Assembly: GCF_000003195.3 (NCBI RefSeq)
Contig: NC_012871.2
Span: 59,883,802 to 59,947,801 of the forward strand
Reading direction: 5' to 3'
Origin: Sorghum bicolor
Taxonomy: Eukaryota > Streptophyta > Magnoliopsida > Poales > Poaceae
DNA: 64,000 bases
Shown here: piece after piece, positions 22,516 to 35,262 of the stretch
Numbering within the stretch: the stretch's first letter is position 1
How the letters are laid out: every line of letters starts with the position of its first letter
Made by a program: the position numbers and the translations under genes
The notes under the pieces: model-generated
Told to the model about the DNA's origin: nothing
The model's input: the letters and a program-made list of their open reading frames with translations, nothing else
The model's database searches: none

Positions 22516-24138
22516 ATGGCGTTCCGGCTGAGCAACAACCTGATCGGGATCCTAAACTTCATCACCTTCCTGCTCTCGATCCCGATCCTGGGCGCGGGGA
22601 TCTGGCTGGGCCAGCGCGCGGACGGCACCGAGTGCGAGCGGTACCTCTCCGCTCCGGTCATCGCGGTCGGGGTGTTCCTCCTCGTGGTCTCGCTCGCGGG
22701 GCTCGTCGGCGCCTGCTGCCGCGTCACCTGGCTGCTCTGGGTCTACCTCCTCGCCATGTTCGTCCTCATCCTCGTCCTCTTCTGCTTCACCGTCTTCGCC
22801 TTCGTCGTCACCAATAAGGGCGCCGGGGAGGCCGTCTCCGGGAGAGGGTACAAGGAGTACAGGCTTGGGGATTACTCCAACTGGCTGCAGAAAAGGGTCG
22901 AGAACACCAAGAACTGGGACAAGATCAGGAGCTGCCTTGAGGATTCTAAGGTCTGCAAGAAACTGCAGGACAAGAACGAGACCTTCACGCAGTTCATATC
23001 TTCCGACCTCTCCCCCATCGAGGTAATTATTTATTTGTTTATTATTCATTCACGTCAAAACTTAGATCGATTTCTTCCTTCTTTTAGTAATACGTATATA
23101 TTTTTGCTTAATAATCACCGAGAGAAACTCTATTATCCTTATCCATCTGCATCCATAAACAGACAGATTAAAGAAGATGATCTTTTCATGTGTCGTTTTT
23201 TTGTAACTTTTAATAGTGGTTGAGGATTGTGATGTGTCATTTTGGAAGCTAATCTGCTAATGTCAAACACTAAGACGAAAATGTTATGTTAACTTCTGAA
23301 ACGCGAAACCTTATTACTAGCTGATGATGGTTACCTGTACGGTTGTGCATCTTCATCAGACGTGCATAGTTTGAACTATCTGAAAACAGTGCATCAGACT
23401 TAGCGTTGATTTTGTCAAAGGATTACTTGCTATTGTAGTGGTTTCTTCAGTCCCAATCAACTATTAGTACCTGCTCCCAATGCTCTGACCTTTGCATTAT
23501 TGGAGCAGGAATTTTCGTTCCTAGCACATGCCTACATTTCAACGCTCTGGTGCACTTTCACCGGACTTTTAGGTTGAAGCATCCAATCATTTCACGATAC
23601 TGCTCCATTTGGAACCGATGATCAACAAAATTAAATTAATTTTACTTGTATATATTCTTCATGTGACTGGTTTTGCAAGTTTCCAGTCGTCATACCCATG
23701 AGACATGAGTAGTATACGTAGCTCTGTTTCAAATTTAAATACTAATCTCTTTCTTTCAAATGCAAAGACTCATGTGTTTGTTTCAAATTCAAAGACTCAT
23801 CCTGTACTGTACGTCTTCTCCCTCTGCAGTCTGGCTGCTGCAAGCCCCCCACCATCTGCGGCTACACCTACGTCAGCGGCACCAACTGGACGACGCCCGC
23901 CAACGCGACGGCGGACCCGGACTGCCAGACCTGGAGCAACTCGGCGCTCTGCTACAACTGCCAGTCGTGCAAGGCCGGCGTGGTGGCCACGGTGAAGCGG
24001 GACTGGAAGCGCGTCGCCATCGTCTGCATCGTCTTCCTCGTCTTCATCATCATCGTCTACTCCGTCGGCTGCTGCGCCTTCAGGAACAACCGCAGGGACA
24101 ACGCCTACCGCGGCGGCTGGAAGGGCGGATACGCCTGA
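22516..24138 (+). CDS. Tetraspanin (plant TET8/TET9-like)
   Basis: Two exons, 22516-23022 and 23830-24138, joined by a GT-AG intron in phase 0, give 271 residues, the usual length for plant tetraspanins. There are four membrane segments: about 8-30, 45-68, 74-98 and 228-252. The small extracellular loop lies at about 31-44, and the large loop (about 99-227) carries the plant hallmark GCCKPP at the start of exon 2 (about 171-176), further Cys pairs and N-glycosylation sites (NWT, NAT). A short cytosolic tail ends GGWKGGYA. Tetraspanins organise membrane microdomains and are found on plasma membrane and extracellular vesicles; assignment to TET8/9 rests on overall resemblance. The ATG at 22516 starts directly with the conserved N-terminus (MAFRLSNNLIG). 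Confidence 0.95.
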
Positions 24139-27078
24139 TCCAATCCACCATCGTTTGGGGTTGGAGCAGAGCTGGGGCTCGATCGGCCGCGCCGCCCTGT
24201 CACCATGCACGCTCGCTCAGTGCTCTGCTCCCTGTCTCGTCGTGGTCACTGCCGTAGTACATGTTTAGTAGGCTCGTCGATGTAGCTCTGTACAGGTGAT
24301 GGAGATTATTGTTACCGCCGACTCTTATCGTCTTCTTAGTTACATTATTATCCTATTATGATCAGATCAGCTGTAGGTTTTGTATACGCTGTTCATTGAT
24401 TCGTCAGACTGCTATTTTTCATATATATATATATGGATGCCTTTATTTTACCAGTTACTTTCGTTTAGGCCTGGCTTTGTCCCGAGTGGCCTGCACCTTT
24501 GATTGTTCAGTGTTCCACTTTCTTTTTTTTTTTTGAGCAATTATTCCACTTTCTTTTCGAAACTCTGGATTCAGGCATCATCTTCCGAGGATGCATCGGA
24601 CCAAACTGAATGCAGCTATTGCTTCTAAAACCAGCACATCTCACAAGGTACATATATCCTAAAACACATATCACAAGATGCATATATATATCCGAAAACG
24701 GAAGAGGATTATACCAAGCTAATTAGTGCTCTTTTCAAGAGCTCTGAGTCAATTTTCAACTCTGTTTGCTCTCCATGATATTACCTACTACAGTACCTCA
24801 AGTTGTTGAGCTAACTACCATTTCCGGTTCTGAAACCACCATTGCACTTATCTCTGTCCTTCCCACACATTAGCACACGGTTTTCGCGAGGTTGCTACTG
24901 ACGAATGACGATTCCTGACTTGTAATACCATTTTCCACGATGAAGTGAAGTGATATATCAAAGAAAGGAAGACGAAGGCTTTAAAGTCTTCAACCATGAC
25001 GAGCGACATGAAAGCTGTGGTCCTGTGGTGTCCCATGCCATGACCATGAGAGGCAAGTCCAGCCTAACGTGTTCCTCCGGAAATATCCACCTCTTTCCAC
25101 TTCCACTGTGTCTTGCTTGTCGTCTTCGATGAGCGATTAATTCTATCCTGGCTAGTGGGCATGCATGCTTAAAACTGGACTAGGTCCATGGCAAGAATCA
25201 TCTTCCACTACGTTCCTTGCCAGTTGAGAAATATCTAGTAGTGTCAAATACTAGAGACAGTGATCGATTGAATATTAGGTGCTAATAGGGAGTTTAATTG
25301 GTCCAAAGGATAAAGTACTTCACATTTTCTCCGTTTGCAAATGGAATGAATCGATCTAGCTATCATCATCTTACTTCTAATTAGTACTTGTAAAGTAGTT
25401 TTTTTTAATTAAATTTATAGAATAAATTTATGATACACTATCTCATCTAGAATGCAATATTCATCAAACCAAACCCTTTCCCAAAGGATGCTAAAACTTA
25501 TATGGGCTGGCAAGAGAGTAACTTTAATAGATTGTGAGAACACATGGGCTGATGCGTCATACAGCTGCAAATGTGTAAATGTGGTGGTTGTTACTGATTC
25601 CAGAAGTGGCGATGACTATTGGCCAATTGCTGGTGCGCTTGGAAATATCTGGAGGGGTTGAGACTGATGATTTGATTTTGCAGAAAATGAAGTGAGAGAG
25701 CCGGCACTATATTGTTCGATGGGACATGTCACTAGATGATCGAGCTTGTTCGCTTATCTGAAAAACCATGGCTAAAAGTACTATTCACTAATTTATTATG
25801 AAGAAAAACACTGTTAAATAGTTAATAGATTCAATACATAAGTTCAAGTAAGTTCAAGTGAGCAAATTTGATACTCCATGACCTCAGTTCGGAGGCAACC
25901 TTGGCTACAAAAAATAAGCCTTCTCTTTAATGCAACATACTACTCTAAAACCACACATTGCTAACGGTTAATAAAATCTGATTTTCCAACATCCAAATAT
26001 CAGAGAAGTCTATCTTCAACTCTAAAACCACACATTATACAAACATCTAACGACTACTCAACCAGACCAAAAGAGAGAGAAGAAACCACCCCCCCCACCC
26101 CCACACACACAACAATATAATTTTGCCCTAATTTTTATTCCATATGGTATTTATGTGGTGTGGTTTTCATACATCAGGTACTGGTTTGAAGTTCTTTTTT
26201 ATGAAACATGATTACAAACACAATCACTCATCTATATATATGCACTTCTGTGAATGCACACACATGTAATCTACTCCTTTGAGGACGTCGCGTGAATGAT
26301 CGGCTACCACTTATAAAACAACACCGTAAAATCCTACACTAAATATAGTAAAATGCAAACAACCATGTTAAGTTGAGGTCTTGAGTCTAAGTGGACAAGT
26401 TCTATGACAAGAAACTCAACCAGCTAATGCTCAGTCCACTATCCATTTGAAGTTGAAGGTCAAAAACAGAACTTTTGTGATAGTTGAATCTTGAAATATA
26501 AACTTCGCCCTTAATAGAGTTTTAAGGATGAACGTAGCCGAGTCAGCACAACAATTGACAGCTCTACTACCATCATAACCATGCACCATGCTTCTCCAAC
26601 TCGCGCTCAACCTACTACGCCACTACCATGTAATCGCTCGGAGCCTAGCACGACAGCCATGAGCCAAACTAGGCCCACTACGGACGGGATCAATCTAGAG
26701 CCTATTTTGTCGACGCCTTTGTCATCAGAATGAAGAGGATGAACGGCCTAGGGTCCTAGGCTGGGGTGGAGGGTAGTGGAGGCAAAACTGGGACTCCGTC
26801 CCACCTTGATTGACAAGAGTTTAATGACCTATAGACCTATAGCAGCTGAACTGTATATATCTAAAATATGTCACCATGACTTGATACTGAAATGGACAAT
26901 TTGGCTCCCCTCTTGCTATTGAGCCACGCTCCGCCACTGATCCTAGGAGGTTTATGAACATTGGGGTGCACACCGAGTAGAGAATGGTGAAGGTGGCAAC
27001 TTTCAACCTTCTCAAGCTCACCCCACGCTTGAACCAGGCTACAGAGCTCAAGAAGCTTTGTTGCGGTGATGCTAGATA
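24139..27078. other. Intergenic: tetraspanin 3' UTR and AT-rich DNA
   Basis: The first few hundred bases are the probable 3' UTR. A short (AT)n lies near 24419-24434 and a CA/C-rich patch at 26085-26115. No reading frame or complete transposon that I can support in the rest. Confidence 0.45.
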
Positions 27079-27336
27079 CTCCCTCCGTCTAAGAAAGAAT
27101 ATACTTATTAAATCCATGCCAATAAAAAAAACTCAAGTTTGATCTAGTTTATAGTAAATAATATTAGTATTTATGTCTTCAAGTTACATTTATTATCAAA
27201 ATATATTCTATAACTAATTTAATGGTACTTGTTTTATATCATGAATGATAATAATTGTTTATATAAATTTAGTCAAAGTTCAAACTATTTGACTTCTCAA
27301 AAAGAGAGAATTGCATTCTTTCTTGGATAGAGAGAG
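27079..27336. mobile_element. Stowaway-like MITE
   Basis: 258 bp, starts CTCCCTCCGTCTAAGAAAGAAT and ends with the imperfect inverse ATTCTTTCTTGGATAGAGAGAG. Flanked by TA on both sides, the Stowaway (Tc1/mariner) target preference. Confidence 0.8.
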
Positions 27337-27927
27337 TATAAGTCTTCAAATTGCCATGGGTGCACCAATAATGCATAACTGAGTGATTCAAGGAATCATG
27401 TGGATGACCTCATTGACCATGGGTATGCGATAAACACAACTAACATGTGGCTCCCTCTTCGCCAATTGTAATCATACACTTTGCATAGGGTATTGTACCA
27501 AAATATCTAAGGATACGGTGCGCATCTAGGAGTGGGCTCTTTGATATGTCTCCCCTCAATAGCCTATAGGAGTGCTTTCAAGACCACGCTCCAAGTATGG
27601 ATATAAGATTCAACTCGCGAACTTGGATATTGGTATGTCGTTTTAACCGTTGGTGCTAAAAATACAAAGAATTCCAAATATTCTTTTTTTTTTGAACTTG
27701 TTATAATATAACTTGTGGGTGTGCATGCTCTTGTGTATTATGCCCCGCGGGGTAAAAATGCGGGTATAATATTTTACTCGATAGATAATTTCGTTGCAGC
27801 TGGGGTATTTACTCTGTCTGCACTTTACCCGACCCCCCGCTCCAAGTGGGCTACCTCCCCTACTATAGCATCCCCACATTTGAAACGTTGGAAGTTTGAA
27901 CCATTAACAAGTTTGAACATGCAGTTA
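27337..27927. other. Spacer and probable 3' UTR of WAT1-related gene A
   Basis: No gene. It precedes the stop codon (27928-27930) of the minus-strand transporter, so the right part is probably its 3' UTR. Confidence 0.4.
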
Positions 27928-29977
27928 TCATGTTCTCAAATAGAGATTAGCATTCGTCGTCGTCGGTAGCAATGGTTCTGAAAGATCGATTCGAGTCTGG
28001 ATGCAATCCGCATCTACCGTCTGCTTGGAATCACTGGGTTGGAGATCTCCGCCCTTCGTGTCATCCGCTTTACCCCACAGCACGACGTACAGCCCAACGA
28101 TGATGGTAACTGCACCTAAGACGCTGCACAAGAGAGAAAAAAAACACTGATATCACTGCCGATCTTTTTTGAAAAAAAAGAGGAATTTTATTCCTATCTC
28201 TGCAAGAGTTTTGCACACAACCAATTCTTATTAACGGTTGATACTTGTCTAGTGAGTAACTGAGTATAGTGGAAGCAAGCATACCTTCCAACATGGAGTT
28301 GTTCATGCATGAAGAGCGTGGATAATATTGCTGTGATCACGGCACTCAGCGGCGTAAAGATGGCGCTGTAGAGGGGTCCTTTCACGGCTATGCACCATGA
28401 TTGGAGGAAAAAGTTGGCGCCAGACGCAAACACACCCTACAAAATTTGTTCAGTTTTTTCATCACTGTATGCGATGCAATTCAAACCAATGTGGCAATGT
28501 GTAGACGACGGACCAGCGATCCAGGTGAACTTACTCCATACAAGATGCAGGGGAACTCCCAGAACGAGGTAAGCTTCCAAATCTCCAGGTAATTGGGCTC
28601 CAGGAAGAGCGCCATGGCCGCGCATTGCAAGGTCGCTAAGAAGCACATCCAGGTGGCTAGAGACAGAGGATCAAGGTATGATTTGCAGACCGGCACCTGA
28701 AACCATTCGTCAACTCTCAACCACAGTGATGATGTATCGAATGAATCTTGCCAAGAATGGTCCTGTCATTGCAATCATGCAGTTGTTGTACCTGCAAGAT
28801 GTACCAGATGGAGACGCAGATAGCATTTCCCACGAGGTAGATGCCTCCTTTGACCCAGTCTTTGTCGCTGTCGCTGGTCGCCGAGAGAAGAGCCGCGCCG
28901 AGGAGCCCTGGGCCCTTGAAGAACGCCATGAATGCTGCTCCGGCGAGGCAGATGGCGGTGCCGGCGATCTTGGCCACGCTCCTCAAGCTTCTGATATCCA
29001 CTTTCTCTAGCCTGCGAGCCGGACGGAAGAAGGCGGGAGTAAGAATTTGGGCTGCTACACACGGCGACGGCGAGGCCTTGGAATGTTCCTTTCTCGTCGC
29101 AGGGCCGGCTAACTGTGCCCACAAAGCAAATAAACCCATCTGTAAGAGGCCTGGTTTAGTTCACCCCAAAACTAAAAAGTTTTCAAGATTCTTCGTCACA
29201 TCGAATCTTGCGGCATATACATGAAACATTAAATATGGACGAAAACAAAAACTAATTACACAGTTTGTCTGTAAATCGCGAGACGAATCTTTTAACTCTA
29301 GTTAGTCTATGATTAGACAATATTTGCACAAACAAACAAAAATGTTACGGTAGCGAAATTCAAAAAGTTTTGACATCTAAATAAGGCCAGAGTCTGTTCT
29401 GGCCCAGTAGTCTAAAAAACGCGAAATGGTAGGCCCAACTTTCCTCGAAAACAAAACAAAACAGAGAGAAAGGGGAAAGAAAAGGAAGAAGAAAGAGAAC
29501 ACTGTACACAGTCACGTACCCGATGACGGCGGCGATGGCGAAGGTGATGCCGGGGGCGAGGTTGGTGGTGGCCCTGGCCATGGACGGCGAAGCCAGGTGG
29601 AGGCCCTGAAAGTAGAAGTATTGACCCGTCGCGCTGTCCCATTCCCGGCGACTGAATCAGAAATCAGAGGAAGGCATGCATTGACGGGAGGATCACAAGT
29701 AACTGATGACTCCTCACGTTGCTAGGGAGGCCGCGAAGAGGAGCGCGAAGCCCCGGGCGCCGACGGCCATGGGCCGCAGCGTGCACCCCCTGGTGGCGAG
29801 CGACGCGAGGAGGAGCGTGGCGGCGGCGATCCCCTGGCGGTAGGCGACGAAGACGATGGGGCGCATGCCCAGCCCGTACGCCGTCTTGAGTGCCACGTCC
29901 ACCAGCGCGTAGAAGAGCTGCACCAGCACCATCCCCACGCTCGGCCCGCACCGCTCCACCCACGGGGCGCCGGCCAT
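27928..29977 (-). CDS. WAT1-related protein A (nodulin MtN21/EamA transporter)
   Basis: Six exons on the minus strand: 29977-29718, 29633-29520, 29011-28792, 28696-28535, 28436-28285, 28123-27928. All have GT-AG junctions, with phase kept throughout, giving 367 residues. It has two EamA/DMT repeats and about ten membrane helices: first repeat about 12-145 (MRPIVFVAYRQGIAAATLLL; FYFQGLHLASPSMARATTNL), second about 175-315 (SWCIAVKGPLYSAIFTPLSA; GLYVVLWGK). The family exports auxin, amino acids or other small metabolites across tonoplast or plasma membrane; the substrate cannot be read from sequence. It is the leftmost of three tandem paralogs. It lacks the intron that splits the first EamA half in B and C. 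Intron 2 holds a Tourist-like MITE. The ATG at 29977 precedes the first helix directly. Confidence 0.93.
29148..29388. mobile_element. Tourist-like MITE, family 1 copy 2, in an intron of gene A
   Basis: 241 bp, GGCCTGGTTTAGTT to AAATAAGGCC, flanked by AGA on both sides. It lies in intron 2 (29012-29519) and does not touch splice sites. Confidence 0.8.
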
Positions 29978-30711
29978 GGCGCGCGACAGCGAGCGAGATG
30001 CGAGAGCACGGAAATGTTGGGGGGCGCAGAGATCAGGAGGCGCCTCCTATCTCGAATTCTCGATCCGCCGCTTCGCTAGGTAAGTAGGAGCATCCATGTG
30101 CGCGCGTCCCCCTGCGCGCTCGCGGACAAACAAGCAGCTAGATAGCCGGCTGCCCGCGCGCTGAGGAGTCAGCTGCGCCGTCACTCTTGCATTTGTTTAC
30201 GGCCGATTGTTTGTTTGTTTGTTTGTTTTCTCCTGTGGAGTTCCGTGGTCAAACCAAATCGTTGAGATAGAGAATTGACGGATATATGCAAGTTAATCAT
30301 GCATGAAATATTCTGCTGGATCTCGTCATGAACTAGTTCATGCCGGTGTTGCATATGAAATTATGAATCGATCTGAATATATAATTTTTTTTTTGAGAAG
30401 TGATCTGAATATATAATCGATTGATTACCAGCAAACTTGGTCGATTTCTCTTCTTCTTCGTTGCCCGGATGACATCGCCGTCTTACAGAGTTACAGGTAG
30501 CATCTCCACCACATGTTCTGCCAGCAGCCAAGCACCACCACACACTACTCTATAGCTACTGTACAATTGTATATCCACAGTCCTTGTCGCATTCAACACC
30601 TCATCAGCTTATAGATTTCTTTTACTTCTTACTATGTAGCTTAAGAATGGCACGCAACACTTTCATTTTCACAGCTACAATTGCCTCCGGATATACAGCA
30701 ACCAAAAAGAA
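29978..30711. promoter_or_regulatory. Spacer between transporter genes B and A (promoter of A)
   Basis: About 730 bp between the stop of gene B and the ATG of gene A, both on the minus strand. It includes a TTTG run near 30205-30225. No clear TATA box placed. Confidence 0.4.
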
Positions 30712-33700
30712 TTACTCTGTTCCATGGATCAGTTGCGTGCTTGTGCACGCTCCCTGCCCTGCCACGAGAGGTGCAGCGAGAGTGTTCTCAAGATCAAGCT
30801 GAGAGTGAGAGTGAAGGTGCGGCTCCACCTCCACGTCCGCCGCCGCGGCCTTGGCGCAATCTTTCCTTCTCAGAGCCGGTGGTATCCTCCCCGTCCTGGC
30901 GTCCTCTGCTTTGCCCCACAAGACGATGTAAAGGCCAGCGATGACGGCCGCAGCCCCTACCAAGCTGGACGGACAGCAAAGAAACACAAAACCAATCAGT
31001 TCTTGGCGCCATCACTCCCTGATCCAAGAACGGTTTGTTGCTTGATAACAACGCCAAAGAACTGAAGGAACAATCAGGTATGGTATATTCAGGTCTGTCT
31101 TTTTCAGAGGAGGAGGAGGAGGAGAGAGCGTGCCTTCCGACGTGCAGCTGTTCGTGGAGAATGGCGGCGGAGAGCGCGGTGGTGAGCACGGTGCAGAGCG
31201 GGGTGAACATGGCGGAGTAGAGAGGGCCCCTCACCGAGATGCACCACGACTGCAGGTAGAACACCGCACCAGACCCAAACACGCCCTGCACTCACGACGA
31301 GTCTGTTTGTTAGCCAACAAGTTCGGTCTCATCTTCCGATTGCATAGTAGTTCCTGAAACGGAGTGGCACTGACCGCGAAGGCGTAGCAGGAGAGCTCGA
31401 AGAGCGAGTGGATCCTCCACGCGCTACGGTCCGGCAGCAGGAAGAAAGCGACCACGGCGGATTGCAGGGTGGACAGGAAGCAGGTCCAGGCCGACAGGCA
31501 CAGAGGATCCATGTACCGTTGGCAGATAGGACCCTGGAAACAAAATTACCAAGCCTTTTCTTGTACAAGTAGTAAAATTCTGACGGTTGTTTAGTCTAGG
31601 CATATAATGGTCGCATAGGGGATTCACCTGCAATATGAGCCACAAGGACCAGCAGGAGCTGCTGCCGACGAGGAAGAGCGCACCCATCACCCAGTTGTCG
31701 CTGCTAAACTTATGCAGAATCATGGACGGGTCACTGAGAAATTGCATCGGCAGCTTTGGACCTTTGAAGAACGCGATGGTGATGGCTCCTCCCACGCAGA
31801 CAGCCGTGCCTAAGATCTTAGCCGTACTACTTACTTCTCTGATGTTCACTCTTTCCTGCCTTTTGATGAATTTCATGCAAAGATTGACATTAGCACTAAC
31901 ATTAGCAATGCTTTTCTCTGGCCTAGAAAATTACAGTCAGGGAAAAACGTCTCTCAAAAGAAGCAAATGTCAATTCCAAACACGCTAGATGGAATGGTTA
32001 TTTAATGTTAGAATTTATATGAATAGCTCCCCTAAATTCATACGAAGAAATCCTAATAAATTTCAAAAACCCAATACATGTGTTCATTAATGGGCTTTAA
32101 TGTTTAAACCCATAAGTAGAGGTGTGAGGTATAATATCTATTAGTACTATATTGCTAACTGATGTGGAGGCATATATATTGGAAATTGCAATTGCAAAAA
32201 TCCTAAGGTAGTATTTTCGTCTTCTTGCTATTGTGCTGTCGGCGGCCGTAGTCTCTCTATCCTGACCGTCTGCATGTACCGGTGTTCGGGAGAACAGGTT
32301 CAGGATAGGACGAATAAGATTTTTGGAAAACGCTCTTCACGCGACTGCTCTCGACTTCTATGGCGGGTCGTCTACCATCCAACGGCGTCCCCACCAGCAC
32401 CTTCATCACCTGCGATGATGTCTCTCTCTAAGGTACACACCTTGTGAACTAATGTATCGGTTGATGTTGTTTAATCTAACTAGTAGATGATCTATGATTA
32501 CACTAGTTCTTGTATTCATGTTGTTAAATTATGATAGTATACGAGCTATGCTTATACCAGTTTTCTGAGATCTTCATGATTTATATTCTGGTTTTAGTCT
32601 AAAAATTGCTAATTATTTAATCTTTATGATGATACTTTTTTTTAATAAAAGGAACAACTTCTATCTAATCAATGGTCTGTAATTATTATCTTGTGCTGAA
32701 TAAAAAGAAGAAATAGATAGAAAAAACACTCCTGAATCTAGTCAATTATTCAGATGTGCCCATAAAAGTAGGATTTATGTACATGTGTTCATTAAAGTGA
32801 ATATGCGTGCATTATTAGTGTCTGCATTATACTGTATAATTCTTAAAAAAAACAGCCGTCCTAATGAGCGGAGAGGAGTAACATGAACCCATGATGCATT
32901 GCTGTACAAGTTTAATGAACCAAAAATGTATTTTTAGAGCTCGTGGGGATATACCCCATCCAAAGTTCAGTGTTGATGATATATTTAGCTCTTTTATTTA
33001 GGAATCTGTGGCAAATCTGCAATAGGTGATAAGCATTAGTGAATTTAGCAGATTAAGAAACAAAATGTAGTTTTCTATTATTATAATTGAGTTGTCTGTA
33101 ATGGTTGGTCGAAAGTAGAGATCGAGACCAAACGGCACTGCACACAGTGATCGCCTGATCGCAAAAGACAAAGATAGTATGCAATGCATGTGAGTTGCTA
33201 GGTGACACGCCATCCCATGTCATCATAGAGACTAATATAACAAGCAAGCCTTGTGTTCGTTAGTGGCCTCAGATCATTGGCTAGTCATTGTAACTACGAT
33301 CCCTCAAAATAACCTATCGAGCAACTGTTGTGCAAAAATACACCTAGAACTACTGACAAATAGTTCAAACTCTAATATCTTCTTAATGGAACACTTTTCT
33401 AGTTACTCACCCAACGGCTACTGCCATGACGAAGGTGATCGCCGGTATGAGGTTCGTCATGGTCGTGGCCAGCGACGACGTCCCCAGGTGTAACCCTTGG
33501 TAGCACAGGTTCTGATTCGCTGTAGCTCTGTTGCACAAAGAAACTGTCAGAGTTGCCAACTGCCAAGAACAGAGGAAGCATGATGTTCGAGCGAGCAAGA
33601 TTTTGTTGAGAAGCTAACAAGAATTTATAGGTACTCGCACCCAAACAAAGCCGCCAGAAACACCAAAAGGAAAGCTTTCATTCTCATTCCCACTCTCATC

Positions 33701-34024
33701 TCCTTCAGCCTCGCCCTGATGAGTTCAGACATTAAATAATCACAGCTACTAAGATCACACAAGCGGTTGGGGAAGAGAAAGAAGAGCAGCAACACTGGTG
33801 GATCAACTCGTATCGTACCGATTGGCGATGATGGCTATCGGGGCAAGGACAAGGGTGGCGACGGCCTGCCTGTAGACGACGAAGACCATGGGGCTCATGC
33901 CCCGCCCGAACGCTGCCTTGACCCACAGCGTCATGGCCGCGAAGATGCACTGCGTCGTCACCATGGCCACGCACGGCTTGTAGTTGTAGCCCTCCGCACC
34001 CGCACGGGTGCCTCCGCCGGCCAT
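30712..34024 (-). CDS. WAT1-related protein B (nodulin MtN21/EamA transporter)
   Basis: Seven exons: 34024-33819, 33715-33641, 33527-33411, 31859-31628, 31533-31375, 31285-31134, 30964-30712. These give about 397 residues; an in-frame ATG at 34162 would add 46 low-complexity Ser/Arg-rich residues, and I prefer 34024 because MAGGG leads directly to the conserved YNYKPCVAMVTTQCIF. Two EamA repeats with motifs GMSPMVFVVYRQAVATLVLAP, GLHLGTSSLATTMTNLIPAI, SWCISVRGPLYSAMFTPLCT and GLYIVLWGKAEDA. The last intron appears to start with GC (31133-31132). Intron 3 (31860-33410) is enlarged by foreign sequence. The C-terminal tail is longer than in A and C and His/Ser-rich. Likely a membrane exporter of small metabolites; substrate unknown. 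Confidence 0.9.
32006..32620. mobile_element. Possible LTR fragment inside intron 3 of gene B
   Basis: Intron 3 of gene B is about 1.55 kb against 0.5 kb for the matching intron in A. The added part begins TGTTAGAATTTATATGAATA, a start seen in copia-type LTRs, and contains non-intron-like GC patches near 32235-32420. I could not find a matching CA end with target duplication, so extent and class are uncertain. Confidence 0.3.
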
Positions 34025-35027
34025 GTTGGGCCAGGCACTGGAGTGTGTCGATCTGCGCGCGCGCCGGAGCTGAGAACGAGGGACAGAGAAAGGGGAGGAG
34101 GAGTTGGAGGAGGAAGAGTTGCAAGACCGTGCTATGGAACTGTCTTCATCTGTGGTGGCCATCACCCATCAGAGCCAGCCCCAGCCAGGCTTTGTAAACG
34201 CCTGGCCTGGGGGTGGAGTGGGGGGGAACAGGGGAATCATCGCATCAGAGTGACTACATCGTACGGTTGGCAGATAGCCATGCACCGCCCACCGCCACCC
34301 AAGACGTCTTCTTTGCCGATTTGGCGACAACCAGGAGATATCGATTTATTTCATTAAGAATTTAATGCTGTATATAAATATTAGTGCATATCTATTACTC
34401 CCTCAACTTATAGAGTTATTCTAAGTCAAACTTTTAAAACTTGGACAATTAGTGTGGTCGCTCTCTTTTGTTGGGATCTCCTCCGTAGGAATCGGGCGGC
34501 ACCCTGTTGACGAGGGGGGTAGATTGTGCTGCCCTGTGCTCTTGTCTTCTGCCAGTGCAAGAGGAAAATAATCCTCCGATTGATCAGCCGCGTTGCGGAG
34601 GTCCACACTCGCAGTCACAGGTCCGCTCCTTGCCGGCACACGAAAAGGAGGAAGGTCAGGACGGAGGCGGCGGCGTAGACGCACGGAAATGTTCTGATCG
34701 GGCATAGAAGGAAGGGATCAAGGGGACAGATGAATAGTTTGGTGCACGGGCTTGGGTTTGGACTGGCCAGGCCCAAGTGGGACCCAGGAGAAAATAATCA
34801 ATAAATTATTTAATTAATTAGCTTGATTGCTTTGAGATCAGTGAAATTTTTAGAAAAAGGAGTATTGGAGCAGTAGCCATTTTCATAAGGTACTCATTTT
34901 ATATCATAGATATTGATGCTCTTTTTCTATAAAGTTAATCAAAGTTAAAAGAGTTTGACCGGCACGGATTCTAGAAGTTGAAACTTTCAGAAACAAAGGG
35001 AATATATTACTTCGATCAAAATTATAT
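34025..35027. promoter_or_regulatory. Upstream region of transporter gene B, with MITE fragments
   Basis: 5' UTR and promoter of gene B, then AT-rich DNA. Stowaway-like fragments occur near 34397-34445 (CTCCCTCAACTTATAGAGTTA) and 34890-35005. No gene seen. Confidence 0.4.
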
Positions 35028-35175
35028 CTGTAATTTACAACTAAACTTAAAAGGCCCTAGGACTTCAAATCAACGCTTGGCGGGATCCAAAAAATCGAGA
35101 CATTGATGTTATATAGTATAAATATCACCCTCTGTCCTAACTTACATATGATTTTAGCTTTTCTAGAAACTAGCT
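35028..35175. repeat. Local duplication copy 1 (no Helitron)
   Basis: Starts GTAATTTACAACTAAACTTA and runs through GATGTTATATAG to CCTAACTTACATATGATTTTAGC. The same order recurs at 35632-35751 plus 36943-36995, there interrupted by the Helitron. This copy is therefore an empty-site paralog. Confidence 0.75.
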
Positions 35176-35262
35176 TTTGAATATACGGCATTGTCTAGAT
35201 ACATAATAAAAGTTGTTAATATAAAAAAACCCAAAACAACCGATAAATTGGAACAGAGGGAG
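35127..35262. mobile_element. Stowaway-like MITE (small)
   Basis: About 136 bp with inverted ends (CCCTCTGTCCTAACTTA and TGGAACAGAGGGAG) followed by TA. Part of its left half is repeated at about 36947-36990, within the second copy of the local duplication. Confidence 0.6.

Noticed and set aside
22162..23223. Tetraspanin frame extended upstream to 22162 and into the intron
   Set aside because: The upstream part is Pro/Lys/Thr-rich leader without family similarity; the family N-terminus starts at 22516, and the tail past 23022 is intron.
23024..23829. Possible additional exon in the tetraspanin intron
   Set aside because: Exons 1 and 2 already give a complete protein in phase; the intron is AT-rich with no frame matching the family.
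33767..34357. 196-codon plus-strand frame
   Set aside because: Antisense to exon 1 and promoter of transporter gene B.
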